This document shows positions 32,226-51,560 of a stretch of 64,000 bases of DNA, one piece after another. The stretch is from Manis javanica (taxonomy: Eukaryota; Chordata; Mammalia; Pholidota; Manidae): NCBI RefSeq assembly GCF_040802235.1, contig NC_133174.1, positions 140,111,213-140,175,212 of the forward strand, read 5' to 3'. Both the position numbers and the translations under genes were made by a program. How positions within the stretch are numbered: the first letter of the stretch is position 1; every line of letters starts with the position of its first letter. The notes below the pieces were generated by a model. That model was given only the letters and a program-made list of their open reading frames with translations, had not been told where the DNA came from and ran no database searches.

Positions 32226-32832
32226 AAAAGGCAAAGTTTGTTTTTAAAAAAGATGGATTCTAAAAATGTTCTGGCTAGGGAAAAATAAAAGGCCACATTG
32301 TGGCCAGGAATGGGACTCCCTCTGATCCCAGGCTGGCTTCACTCCCAGCCTGCTCACTGGTTGCCTTAGAAACAAACTAAGAGAGGGGGAGTCCTTATCT
32401 CTAGTAGCCATGAAGGCAGTGACTCAGCAGAAAACCCAACCCAAGAGGGAGGTCTCCATTCACTGTTTTCTGCCTGCTGACTTTCATTCTTTCTAGCAAA
32501 GCTACAGCCAACAGTGATAGAGTATTTCTGATGTCACATTTGCAGTGTGGTGAGGTGATAAAAAATGGAAGAGGCTGAGAAGTTGGCCCTCTCTTCTAGT
32601 TTCTTACTAGGTGACTGCCATCTCTCTGCTCTTCTGTCTCTAGGAGACATAGGTTCTAGCCCCTCCTGCTGACAGTGTAAAGCCAGCTTCCTTTCACAAG
32701 GGCTTAGTCAAGGCTGCCACGGCAACTGGTCACCTATAGACGACAATTATGGCTCTTGGAGAATTTTAGGGAAAAAAAAATCCCACCCACCAACCAAGAG
32801 AAAAGCTAAGGGACACAGGTTTGGTGTGACTT
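32226..32832. other. Intergenic, no gene seen
   Basis: Anonymous sequence between the L1 pair and the nested LTRs. Confidence 0.4.
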
Positions 32833-34472
32833 TGAGACAGGGACCATAGGCTTAGACAGAGTAGGGTGAGGGCCTCCGGAGAAAGCAAGGCAGGATATTT
32901 GCAGTCAGAGCAATGTAACTACATGCAAGCAAACCCCCTACCAAAACTCTGTGTTAAACATTCAGCTCTAGAATCATTCATCAGCGAGATCAGATCACAT
33001 GTTTTTATTATGCTAATCATTTGTAATGGTAAAATTCACTTTAGCATGCTAAAAGGCCCAGGCCTATGTGCTGTCTTGGATGCCAGGGTTCTTGTTCAGG
33101 AAGCCAAAGAATGAGCTTCACAAACACTCAAGGTAGGAGAGCAAGGTACAGGCTTTTATTTAGAGATAAAATGAGAGGACAGGGCTCCCGACTCACGCCA
33201 GGAGGGGACAAGAGAGTCCGTGGTTGGCTCCTTGTCTAGGGGTTTTATGCGTGGTTGAGGATTTTCAGGAATGAGGGTAAAGGGTTAGGGGTGCAGACTT
33301 GTTGAGTGGTCCCAGAATGCTCATTCTTGATGAGTAACAGAGGAGATTTTCAGCTCTGATTCTTTCTCAAGATAGCAGTTTCCCTCTGGGGGCATGTCAA
33401 TTAAGACCGCCTACCCTGCCCCCAAGGTGGGCTGAGTTGTTGCCTGTTTGCTGAAGTAAGTTAAGAATCTTACTTCTTAACTTCTTGGACTGCTTATAGT
33501 TGGGCTTGCTTACTAAACTAGTCTTTTGCCTAGGTTGCAGATTACTTGGTTAGGATCAGAGAAGGAAATATAGCACATAGGTACGGTTAAAATAAGGTGG
33601 GCCTTTTAGCAGGCTAAGGTAAATTTTACAGTGAAGTCACGGGTAATGCTGACACATTTTTCTTTATCTGCAGAACACTCAACACTCTAGGCTAAGTTGC
33701 TGCTGGCCTTTTGAGTTTTAACTGATCTCACTGAAGATGTCTGTATTCCCAGTCTGGAATCTCTACCCTAGAGAATTAGTGTGACTCTGACTTTGCTTAC
33801 TGCTTATCACAGAGTTTCAACAGGGACTTCTTGCACATTGCTACATTGTTCTGATGGTAATTATCTTGCTCTGCTTTTTCTCAGGAGGCCTTCACCCTAC
33901 TCTGCCTAATCCCACGGTCCCTGTCTCATCTTTTCTCCTTCAGACCTGATAAGGTAACTTGCAATCGGGACAATTAATAATGGCAAGCAAGCCCTGCCAT
34001 AAACAACATAGTAAAAGGCAGGAAGGATTCCACCTTAAAGATAAGATTGCGTTTTTAACAGTGAGGAAGTGAAGAAGTAAGATTCTTAATTTACTCTTTA
34101 GCAAACAATGCCTCAGCCCACCTTGGGGGCTGGGCAGGCGGCCTTGTTTGATATGCTCCCAGACCAAGTCACTGGTATCTCTGGGAGAAATCATTAGAGC
34201 AGGAAGTTGCTTGTGTTGTTAATTCTAAATATTCAGGGACCACTTAACAAGTCCACACACCCCTAAGCTTTTTTTCACATTGCCAAAAATCCTCAACAGC
34301 CTATAAATCCCCTAGACAACACACCATCACTGGCTGTCCGGTCCCCTCCTGGCTCAAGCCAGGAGCTCTGTCCTCTCACTGTATCTCTCAATAAAAGCAT
34401 TTCCCTGGCTCTCCTACCTTAAGTGTTTGCTAAGTTCATTCTTCGACTCCGCAAACAAGAACCCCAGCATCA
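32833..34472 (+). mobile_element. Outer solo LTR (E1), split by an inverted LTR
   Basis: The LTR runs 32833-33077 and resumes at 33933-34472 after the inner insertion and its duplication. It begins TGAGACAGGG and ends GCATCA. The 4-bp duplication ACTT is at 32829-32832 and 34473-34476. AATAAA lies at 34390-34395, with a TATAAA-like stretch (CCTATAAATCCCC) upstream of it. TG...CA ends plus a 4-bp duplication are typical of gamma-type (class I) endogenous retroviruses. No internal genes remain. Confidence 0.88.
33078..33928 (-). mobile_element. Inner solo LTR (E2), inverted inside E1
   Basis: The same LTR family as E1 in reverse: its 5' TGAGACAGGG is read on the minus strand from 33928, and its AATAAA is at 33160-33155. 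The 4-bp duplication TCTT at 33074-33077 and 33929-33932 interrupts E1 exactly where the aligned sequence continues. The last base seems mutated (..GGCATCC rather than ..GGCATCA). Confidence 0.88.
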
Positions 34473-34809
34473 ACTTCACTCTGACTTGCCTGGCCACAGA
34501 TCTGTCTTGAATGAGGGTGAATCAAGGGCAGAGTTTAACATCTGAGTTTTTTCTCATTGAGAGAACTGAGAGATGAGAGAGGCTGGACTGTGGCAGGAGA
34601 GGACGCTGAAGGGCTAGGCAGGGCCAAGGGACCCACACAAGGATGACAGAGATGATGGTGGCCTGGGCCATAGAGATGCTGTGAGGCAAATGGGAGAAAT
34701 ATGCAATCTGGAAGAAGGTAAGTCGTGTGGTTTTATTTGGCTTTGGTGGTTGTGTGAGGAAATGAGAGGAGCTTCTTCAGGGAGAGGAAATCCTGGGGCA
34801 AAATACCTC

Positions 34810-35115
34810 TAAAAACCAAAATCAGTCAAAGGGAGAAATAAAGTTTAAAATCCACTTATTGCTCACAAACTGCAGTCCAGGGCCTTCTCTCTCTCCTGCT
34901 CCAGCAGAAGCCACACCAGCCCTCCCCTCCCCTCTCAGGCACAGACAAGCCCTCCTTGCCCAGGTCATTAGCCCTTGACAGGAGATGACCTTCTCTCCAC
35001 CCCTGAAGAATGATGCAAATGCACTAAAGCCTTACTTCTTTCCACCTCTGAACGCCTATTGATGTGCAGATGTACTAAAGCCAGGAGAAATATTCTGGAA
35101 TTGTTACAGTTTCAC
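34810..35115 (-). repeat. Possible old LTR, antisense
   Basis: Antisense reading gives TGTAACAATTCC at the right end and a polyA-like GCAATAAGTGGATTTT near the left. No target duplication was found. Family not recognised. Confidence 0.3.
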
Positions 35116-36455
35116 CCACACCATGACAGAGAATGTCAGACTCACTCTCACTGAGAACAGCTACAGAAGCGGAGCAATGTATGCTTCGGGAAGCAGGCAG
35201 CACTTGAGGAGGTGAGCACCACAGTCACCCTGGCTTGTTCCACACAACAGAGGAGGGGGGTGTGGAAGCAACATTTGAAGAGATACTGAGAATTTTTCAA
35301 ACCTGACAAAAAATCATCAAACCCTAGATTCAAGGAGGTTACAAACATTAAGCAGCATAGATTCAAAGAGAATCACAGCGAGGCACACAGTAGTCAAACT
35401 GTTCAAAATCCAAGACAGAGAACTAATCAAAGCAGCCAGAGGGAAACAACACCTTGCCCCCAAAAGCACCATAGTAACACTGATTTTCCACAGAAATAAT
35501 GAAAGGTAACAGGACGATATCTTTACAAGCACTGAACAAGAAAACTGACCAACCTGGAGTTCTACGCCCAGGAGAACATCCTTTAAAAATGAAGGCAGAA
35601 AACAAATAGATTTCAGGCAAAGGTTTAAGCAACTCAATGTCAGCCCACGTGCACTATAAGAAATAGAAACATAAGAAATAGTGCAGGTAGTTCTTCAAGC
35701 TGAAGGAAAATGACTCTGCACATGAAAAGATGCTCAACATCATCAGTCATTAAGGAAGTAGAAATCGAAACTTCACACCTACCAGAATGGCTACTATGAA
35801 AAGGATGGACAATAATGGGCTTTGGTGAAGACGTGGTCGAAGCGGACCCCTCATACATTGCTGGTGGGGGTGAAAATGGTGCAGCTACCGTGGAAATAGT
35901 GGGACAGATCCTCAAAAATGTTACAATAATTTACAATATGACCTAGCAATTCCACTTCTAGAAAAACTAAGACATGGCCACACAAAAACATACAAAAATG
36001 TCCCTAGCAGCACTATTCATAGTAGCCCCAAAGTGGAAACGACCCAAATATTCATCAATAGATGAATGACTAAATGAAATATGGTCTCTCCATACGATGG
36101 GATGTTACTCAACTGTGAAAAGGAGTGCTGACCTGTGCTGCAACGGGGAAAACATGCTAAGGGAAAGAAATTAGACAAAAAAGATCACATCTGTACGGTC
36201 CCATTTATATGAAATGTCCAGAAGAGGTAAAACCGTAGAGACAGCAAGTACATTAGTCATGGCCCTGGGGCAGGGACGGGGCTGGGGTGGGAGGGCTTCT
36301 CATGGGCACAGTGTTTCTTTTTCCAGTGATGAAAATGCTGTAAAATAGGTTATGGCGGTGGTTGCACAACTCTGTAAATGTATGAAAAAATACTGAATTA
36401 CACAGGTAAACCTTATGGTGTGTGAGTTACATCTTAAAGCAAGCTGTTAAAACCT
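35116..36455 (+). repeat. Old L1 (L1M type), 3' part
   Basis: Characteristic plus-strand L1 sequence: 'gagttctacgcccaggagaa', 'catgaaaagatgctcaacat', 'catacattgctggtgggggt' and 'cattcatagtagccccaaag'-type blocks. Many lesions; no intact frame. Confidence 0.75.
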
Positions 36456-36592
36456 TAGCGTGGATGGACAGTGACTGCAGTGGGGCATGGGGGGGGGACT
36501 CGATAATATGGGTGAATGTAGTAACCACATTGTTTTTCTTGTGAAACCTTCATGAGTGTATATCAGTACCTTAATAAAAAAATAAAAAAGTG
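36456..36592 (+). mobile_element. Short young L1 3' UTR insertion
   Basis: 'gatggacagtgactgcagtg' through 'gtgtatatcagtaccttaat' plus an A-rich tail match the 3' end of the young family seen at 24.8-25.1 kb. It interrupts or abuts older L1 sequence. Confidence 0.65.
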
Positions 36593-37767
36593 GGAAAAAA
36601 AACCCAATGTATTTTCCCACAGTCCTTTTAATAAACTACCTGAAAGAGATGCGTGTTTCCCCTGCATTGTAGAGGACAACCCACAGCATATTTATTATTT
36701 AAACTGTTAACTGGAAATATACTGACCCTGTGTTGTGGGACCCGAGAGGATTTTCAGTAATGTTTGTAGGAGTCAAGATCAGAAAACAGCGAAGGACGGC
36801 TCACACTCATTAATGTCCAAGTATAGTGATGTTACCGTCTCATTATTTTCTTGACCCTATTTTCTGCCAAGAAATGAAGTAATTTGAGAAAGAAAGGAAG
36901 CGAGGGGACAGATCCAAGATGGAAGAAGAGACCTGCAGGAAAGCATGGGGGCAGGGCGGGGTGGTGTGGGGGGGGGAGGCCTGAGGGTGAGCCTGGTGTA
37001 GTGACACCGAGTGACAGCTCAGAGGCAGAGAGCAGAGACTATCAGCAGGAGGGCAGCCACTGCCTGAGGTGCACAGAGTATGTCGGCGATGATGAAAAAG
37101 TTCAAGGGTGTCGGCAGTGGTAATGGTTATGCCGTGGGATTGTGTACAGACGGTTGACATGGTAAATATTATGTCGTGTATATTTACCACAGTCAGAGCA
37201 CACACACAACCATATCGGCCAATCCATTAAAATGTCAATGGATAAACAGTGGTTGCCAGGCTGATTAACGGGGAAACACCCCGGGCGATATGCTGCTTAA
37301 AAGGGACACATTGTATTTTTTTAAAAACAACTTTATTGAGGTAGAATTGACAAAAAATAAAGTACACAGATGTAAAACCTACGCTCTTAAAGCTGTATCT
37401 GTGGAACCATCACCGCAATGGAGAGAATGAGCATATCCATCACCCCCTAAAGTTGCCTTGTGCCCCCTGAGAACCCCGTCCTTCCGGGACCTTCCTCCGC
37501 AGCGGCCCCTGGGCAGCCAATGCTCAGCTTTCTGTCCTGAAAGACAGTCTGTTTCTCCATTCATCCGGTGACCATTCTGGTTGTTTCAACTGTCTGCCTG
37601 GTGTGGACACAGGAATTCATTTCTCTTGGGTAACTCCTAGGAGTGGACTCGGTGCATCATAGTGTAAGTGGATGACAGCCTTTTAAGGCACTGCCAAGAC
37701 ATTTCGCTGGGTGGCCAAATCATATTCCATTCCCATGAGCAATGGAGGAGCATTCCAATTGCTCTAC
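36593..37767. repeat. Mixed old L1 fragments
   Basis: 36880-37200 reads as plus-strand L1 3' end. 37310-37740 is antisense L1ME-like ('ttattgaggtagaattgaca', 'tctgtggaaccatcaccgca'). No gene. Confidence 0.5.
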
Positions 37768-37921
37768 AATTTATATGGAAATGCAAAGGGCCTACAATAA
37801 GGAAGGCAATCCTGCAGAACAAACTGGAGGGCTCTAAGGCTACAGGAACAGACCTCAGAAACGGGTAGGGAGACGGAGCGAGAGCAGAGGCCGGAGGCAG
37901 GCTTGAGCAAATCAGCTGGCC
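37768..37921 (+). repeat. Inverted duplication, source copy (154 bp)
   Basis: Identical at 152 of 154 positions to the reverse complement of 39429-39582. Its left part is L1 ORF2 sequence (AATTTATATGGAAATGCAAA) continuous with surrounding old L1, so this copy is likely the original. Confidence 0.9.
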
Positions 37922-39414
37922 GACCGACTCAGCAGGGACAGTCTTGGAACTCACTGGCGTGGGATAAATCAGATGAGATGAGATGATGTGGGGTAAGAAG
38001 GACATCTTGGTGCCTATCTACCACCAGAAACAAAAATCAATTTGATATGTAGCATAGACCTAAGTATGACAGATAAAGCCATGAAGTGTTTACAAGCCAA
38101 GGAAGAGTATCTTCATGACCTTGAGGTTGGCAGAAATCTTAGAGCACAGCAAGTATTAACCAGAACAAAAAAGATCAATACATAGGATGTCACTAATATT
38201 AACAACTGTTAATCAAAAGACGTCATTAGGAGAGTGCGAAGGTAAACTCAAGAGTGGCAGAAGATGTTTATGGTACACCTATCACCCAAGACTTGTATCC
38301 TGAATACACACGGAAGTGCTGCATATGAACAAGGACAGCCTAATTACACAATGTGCAAAAGATCTGAATACACCTTTCACAGAAGACGATATACAGATGG
38401 CCACAAAGCTAATGAACTGATGTTCAGCATCATTAGTCATTAGGGAAATACAAATTAAAACCACAATGAGATACCATGTCACACCTGTTGGAGTGACTAG
38501 AGTTACACATGCTCACTATATGATGTGTTTGCAGAGCACCTGGAACTCACACACACTGCCTGGTCGGGTAGGCAAATTGGCACAGCCCTTCTGGAAAATG
38601 CATTCCTTATGACCCAGAGGTCCTACCTCAGTATGTATGCCTGTGCTGCTTTTGTCCTGTGTCAGATGTGTGTACAACTTTGCGGTGAAGGGCACCTGCT
38701 TGTTCCGTAGGCCACCTGCATCATCAGTATTGGGATCCAGTGAGATCGATGCTGTGCGGGGTTCTGCTCCCTCACAAGCAGCTGTGTCTCCTTTTCAGAG
38801 GCCAGCCCTGCTGGCCTGAGGCCCAAGAGCAGGCCTAACCCTGTCTGTACTAATTATCCCTTCACCTCTAGTGGTTCTGCTGCTCAGACGGAACCGTAAA
38901 TGAGACAATATCCGAGAGAAATGAGGACACACATCACCGAGTACAATGTTCATGGCAACTGCGTGCATACCAGCCCCAAACTGGAAACGACCCAGACGTT
39001 CACCAAAGGGCGGAGGGATACTGCACAGGATGAAAACCGACGCGCTACTGCTGCTCGCCACGATATAGCTGCCTCTCAGAACAGTGTGCCCTGCGAAAGA
39101 AGCTGGACACAGGAGACCCAGAGCCGTGTGATTCCATTTACGTGATGTTCAAGAACATGCAGAACCGATCTATGTGTGTGGTTCTCTTGCATGAGGGACT
39201 TTTCCAGGGCGGCAGAAGCACCCTTGTGCTGGTTCGAAGCATGTCCACGAATTCCTTCGCACCCCTCCCATCAAAGGCTGGCCTGTGAACCTTTCCTTCC
39301 TGAGTGGCTTCTAAGAGAATACAGCAGAAGCCAGGCCATCAAAGGTGACAGTCTCCACTAGGCTCTCTCTCAAGATGTTCACCTTTAGAAGCCAGCCTCT
39401 ACGCTGGGAAGAAG
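37922..39414 (+). repeat. Old L1 ORF2/3' fragments between the inverted copies
   Basis: Diverged plus-strand L1 ('gaagagtatcttcatgacct', 'gtgcaaaagatctgaataca', 'aaactggaaacgacccagac'). No intact frame. Confidence 0.55.
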
Positions 39415-39594
39415 CCACAGACCCACAAGGCCAGCTGATTTGCTCAAGCCTGCCTCCGGCCTCTGCTCTCGCTCCGTCTCCCTACCCGTTTCTGAGGTCT
39501 GTTCCTGTAGCCTTAGGGCCCTCCAGTTTGTTCTGCAGGATTGTCTTCCTTATTGTAGGCCCTTTGCATTTCCATATAAATTCCACAGACCCAC
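39415..39594 (-). repeat. Inverted duplication, inserted copy with 12-bp flanking repeat
   Basis: The insert 39427-39582 (AA plus the 154-bp copy) is bracketed by CCACAGACCCAC at 39415-39426 and 39583-39594. It has no poly-A or poly-T tail. Removing one 12-mer and the insert restores continuous sequence. Confidence 0.88.
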
Positions 39595-40780
39595 CTAAAC
39601 CCCAATTTAGGTGTCTGAGCCCTGCCCACATTGCAGGTTCATAGGCAAAATAAATGTTATCTTCATTTCAGCCCCTAAATTTTGGAGTGTTTTGGTACCC
39701 AGTGATAGATACCTGGAGCAGGCATCCCTTGGTCTAAGCAGTGACTGTCACATGGCTGTGTACATGCATAAAGTCACTGAGCTCTACACGCAGTTTGCAT
39801 ACTTTCTTGCCTTTAAGTCATGCCCCCTAACAAAGTCTATTTAAGAAGTGTAATTTCTGAGGGTCTGGCTTGGACAACTAACTGGGTAGAAAGTGGTGGT
39901 AGTGCGACACATTGAGATGGGAGGCTTGTGGTGGCTGGGAATTCAAAGTTCCTTTTTGTCATTTATGGCACCTGTGAGACATCAAAGAGGACATGTCGGG
40001 TAGCTGACGGAAGCATGGGTGAAAAACTCAGAGGAGAGCTCAATTGTTGGAGACGTCAATCGGGAATGATCAATAGTTAGCTGCTCTTTAGAGCCGTAAG
40101 GATGAATGAGGCCGCCACAGGACTGAATGGAGATGCCAGGGCGCACCCTGAGGGACGCATACCTGGTACAAGTTGGGTAGGAGACACAGGGCAGTACTGG
40201 AGAGATCACTGGAGGAGGTCACTCAGAGGGGGCATATGTACCAAGAGCCCCACATGATGAAGTCAGAAAGGGGCCACCAGATGGGCAACATGATCGCGTT
40301 GGTGGGGCAGTGGGGGTAGGAGCCAGATTAGCTGAAGAGAGAATGGGATGAAGTGAGAAAACAGACAATTGGTTTTGAAAAGTCTGGCTATAAATAGGGA
40401 CAGAGAATCAGGGTCATGATTGAAGAGAGGTGTGGGGTCAGAGGACTTCTTCAAGAATGGAAGCTACCAGGACACATCTGATGACAGTAAGTCCTGGAGT
40501 GAGTAAAGAGATTGATCGTGCAGGAGAAAGATGGGGTGAACTTAGGAGTGAAGAACTCCTCAGAAATAATAGATGGGAAAATTTGATCCTGGCCATGAAA
40601 GAATAATCAACACCAGAATAGCCCTCTGGTTGTAAACTAGAAAACCAGGCAGAATATTAGAAACAACTATTTTCAGATACTGGACAACAGGAAGACCAGG
40701 ACTGTGATTAACCAGGTCAACTAAAAGGCAGAGATTGTCAGACTGGGTTACAAGAGTAAGAGACCCATGTGCTGTAAGTG
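39595..40780. other. Intergenic, no gene seen
   Basis: Anonymous sequence, purine-rich from about 40000 to 40600, probably an ancient repeat that I cannot name. Confidence 0.35.
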
Positions 40781-42570
40781 CACTTTAAATATAAAGACAT
40801 GGATAGGTTCAAAAAGGAACAGAAAGTTTATACCATGAAACAAAGTAAGATAAGGAAGTTGGGGTGGCTATACTCACACTATACAAAGCAGACATCTGAA
40901 GAAGGAATATTACCAAGGATAAAGATAGGCATTTCATAATAATAAAACGGTCAACTTATCAAAAACCATGAACAGTCCTAAATGTGTATGCACCCGAGAC
41001 CTCCAAACAGAGGCAGCAAAATCTGACAGAACTGAAAGGAGAAAGACAAATCCACAGTTACAGTCGGACACTGCGATATTTTTCTCTGTCTGCCAGAGAG
41101 AACTAGTAAACAAAGACTCAGCAAGGATACTGAAGACTTGACAACACAAGCACTTTGACCTAAATGATATTTATAGAACACACCACCCAACTGCAGAAAT
41201 ACACTCTTAACTACACATGGAACATTCACCAAGCTTAACCATATGCTAAGCCATCAAACAAGTCTCAATTATCTTAAAAGAAATGAAATTACATAAATTC
41301 TCTGACCACAATGTAATTAAAAACACATAACAAAAAGATACCTGCAAAATCTCCAAGTATTTGGACCAAATACACTTCTAAGTCAGTCATCGGCTTAAGA
41401 AGTAATCACAAGGGAAATCAGAAAACATTATGAACTGACTGATAATGAAAATAGAACATATCCAAATGAGCAGAATGCAGCTAAAAATGTTTCCAGAGGG
41501 AATTTATAGCTTTAAGTGCTTATGTTAGAAAAAGAAACGTTGAAAATCAATGATTCAAGGTTACTTTACGAAGCTGGGATAAGATGAGCAAGTTAAACCC
41601 CAAAAAGTGTTATTACTCCAAAATAAGTGAGAAAGGAGATAATAAAGAGTGGATATCAACAAAACAGAACGTGGACAAACAATACAGAAAAAAAAATCAA
41701 TGAAACCAGGAATGAAAGAGGGACATCACTACAGATCCTACAGATGTAAAAGGATGATAAGGGGGAATCATTAAATTTATGACAACTTAGATGAAGTGCG
41801 CAAATTCCTTCAAAGACACAAATTACTAACACATGAAGAAACACAAAATCTGAGTGGCCCAGGATGTCATCAAAGACATTGAATTTGTAAAAACCTTCCC
41901 ATCAAGAAAACTCAAGGTGCCTGGTGAATCCACTATTTAAAGAGGTAAGACCAAACATACACAATCCCTTTACTAACATAAGGAAACACTTGCCAACTTC
42001 TTATGAGGTCCAGATACCAGATAGGTACTGCCAGAAAACCGCAGATCAATATCCTTCACGAACAGAGATGCAGCAGTTCTCTCGAGATACTAGCAGTGGA
42101 ATCCAGCAAGGTGTAAGAGCATGACACATCCTGACAAAGTGCTGTTTTTATTTAAGGAACAAGAAATTGGTTTTAATATTTGAAAATCAATTGATATGGT
42201 TTACCAGACTGACAAGCTACACCTACAACAATCCTATCACCAGCATCTGAGATTGAGAACACGGCAAGGATGTCCACTGTGACCACTTCTAGTCAGTGTC
42301 TGACTAGAGGCCCTGGACAGGGCAATGAGGTAAGAAAAAGAACTGAGAGGCATAGATTGGAGAGGAAGTGGTAAAACGGTCTTTATTGGCAGATGAAATG
42401 ATTGTGTAGGTAGACTATCCACAGGTATTTGCCAAAAAACGACAGGAGCTAATAAATGAATTCAAGCAAGGTCACAGAATGCAAAGCCAATACACAAAAC
42501 TCCATCATATTTCTACGCTATCAGTAATCGATTAGAAAATGAGATAAAGATACCATTTACAGTAGTGTCA
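40781..42570 (+). repeat. Old L1 ORF2 fragments
   Basis: Plus-strand L1 ORF2 remnants ('aatgtgtatgcacccgagac', 'gaacacaccacccaactgca', 'aaatctgagtggccc'-type blocks) with many indels and stops. Confidence 0.65.
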
Positions 42571-42814
42571 AAGCCTGTTAAGTACATAAGGAAAACTTAC
42601 CAACCCGTGAAAGTACTGCTGTGTAGCAGGGTTGTGGATCTGCCGCCAGTACAGCGCACTGAGAATGAAACAGGAGCCTCCAGAGGAGCTGCGGGCACTG
42701 GGGGCAGCGGTGCGCTGCTGTCTGGTGTTTAGTAGGACAGGCAAGATCCCTGAGGTGAAAAGCACTGGAAAAGCTCAAGGCTTTCAGTGTTACAAACTCC
42801 GCAAGCACAGCCAC

Positions 42815-43746
42815 AGGTCAAAACATAAGCTTTTATTACTTCAGGACAACTTGAACTTCAATGCCTAGATTTGTGGAGCATGTAGTGTAAGCCTGTGCTA
42901 CAGCCCCGGGCTACTTCTGACATTCAGCTCCATGAAACATGACATGTTCTTGAAAATGTGAGTTCCATCTTTTTTCCTCCTCCTCCGCCTTGCTCCCAAC
43001 TTCTCACCTTCTTGGGGCATCTCACTATCTGGGTAATACAGGGCTCGGGCCTAGCCGAACCTTGGGTAGCAGTCCCTGTCATAATCAGGGACCGGGCCCG
43101 AGGCTGAACCTGTGCTCTCTGGAGCCTGACGTGACTTGGCGCCCATTTGTAGCCCCTAGGGGTAGCCTAGCCAGCAGTCACGTGAGGCTAACTCGAAGAC
43201 CCCAGTGGAATCTGCAGACACTGGCTTGATGGGGACACTGCTGGACCCTTTGGGGTGTCTCAGCACTCTCACTTCCAGCTCATGGACTGAACCATAGGAC
43301 AGCCACACCTCATCTTTCCAAATCACAACTGCCTGGGAGCGCCCTGGCTGTTTTACAGAGTGGCTGCTTTGCCCTAGGGCTTCAGGCAAGTCCAAAGAGA
43401 AAGGCTAAGGGCTGTCCTGCCCAGCTCTCAGGGGAGCCAGCCCCCTGCTCTATCGCACTGTTCCCACTCTGCCTTCAGACATGCGCTCCCCCCACCCCTC
43501 CTGCACCATCAGCTTTCAGAGGCAGGACTTTGAGATGTCCCGCCCTGATGGCTCCCAGCAGCTGGCACAGGTGGCTCCCAGTCCTGTGCCCACATCCCTA
43601 CATCAGCAGGGGCCACCACTGCTCTTCCTTGGGAGGAGGGGCCCACCCCCACCCCCTGCAGGCTGCCGAGAGTTCCTGCGCCTTGAGAACTTCCAACCAT
43701 GAGAACTTTGACTTCCGGGTTTGGGGGCATCTGCCAGGTGCACAGA
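42815..43746 (-). other. IRAK1: IRAK1 3' UTR
   Basis: From the stop codon to a canonical AATAAA on the minus strand (42837-42832) that leaves about 910-930 nt of UTR. The position is consistent with the compact human gene. The exact cleavage point, near 42810-42825, is inferred. Confidence 0.7.
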
Positions 43747-51244
<7,498 letters not shown>

Positions 51245-51355
51245 GGCCGCCGCCGCCGGGCCGGGGCCGGGGCCTCTAGGGGCCGCGGCGGGCGCGGGCC
51301 TGGGCCGGCCGGGTGGGCAGACACTGACTCACTTCCCCTTTAAGCCGACCTCGTG

Positions 51356-51376
51356 CGGCGCCCGGCGGGCCGGAAG
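51356..51376 (-). ncRNA. MIR718: mir-718-like sequence
   Basis: On the minus strand these 21 bases match the human miR-718 mature sequence, as I remember it, at about 19 positions. In human that miRNA lies just upstream of the IRAK1 start, the same place. The surroundings are so GC-rich that a hairpin can form by chance; no precursor was folded. Confidence 0.4.
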
Positions 51377-51392
51377 GGGCGGGGCCGGGCCC

Positions 51393-51404
51393 GCCGCCAT
51401 CTTG
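51393..51404 (-). promoter_or_regulatory. IRAK1: YY1 site in the IRAK1 promoter
   Basis: GCCGCCATCTTG, the consensus YY1 site in the direction of IRAK1 transcription. It is the same 12-mer as in the HCFC1 array but without the CCCTGGGA extension. Confidence 0.65.
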
Positions 51405-51560
51405 GCCGCCTCCGCCCTGCTGCCCTCCGCCGCACGGGGCGCCGCCTAGCCGGGGGACGCGGGCCGGGCGGCTTCCAGGAGGAGGGGCGGTCTGAGGGCA
51501 TAAAGGGCCTGGCGGGGGCGCGGGACTGCGGGCCGGGGCGGTGGCGTGAGGTCCCCCGAG

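Larger units (their letters stand above)
51245..51560 (-). promoter_or_regulatory. IRAK1: IRAK1 CpG-island promoter and 5' UTR
   Basis: A very CpG-rich block continues from exon 2. It has no TATA box, a CCGGAAG ETS-type site at about 51370-51376, GC boxes, and a YY1 site at 51393-51404. The start site is inferred to lie around 51330-51400. Confidence 0.7.

Noticed and set aside
37637-39644. Two open frames with nearly the same protein (GQLICSSLPPASALAPSPYP..) suggesting a gene pair
   Set aside because: They are the two arms of the 154-bp inverted duplication of old L1-associated DNA. The frame is antisense to L1 and has no promoter or splice context.
42632-42868. 78-codon plus-strand frame near the IRAK1 polyA site
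   Set aside because: No known protein; it overlaps the antisense polyA signal and frames on the minus strand.
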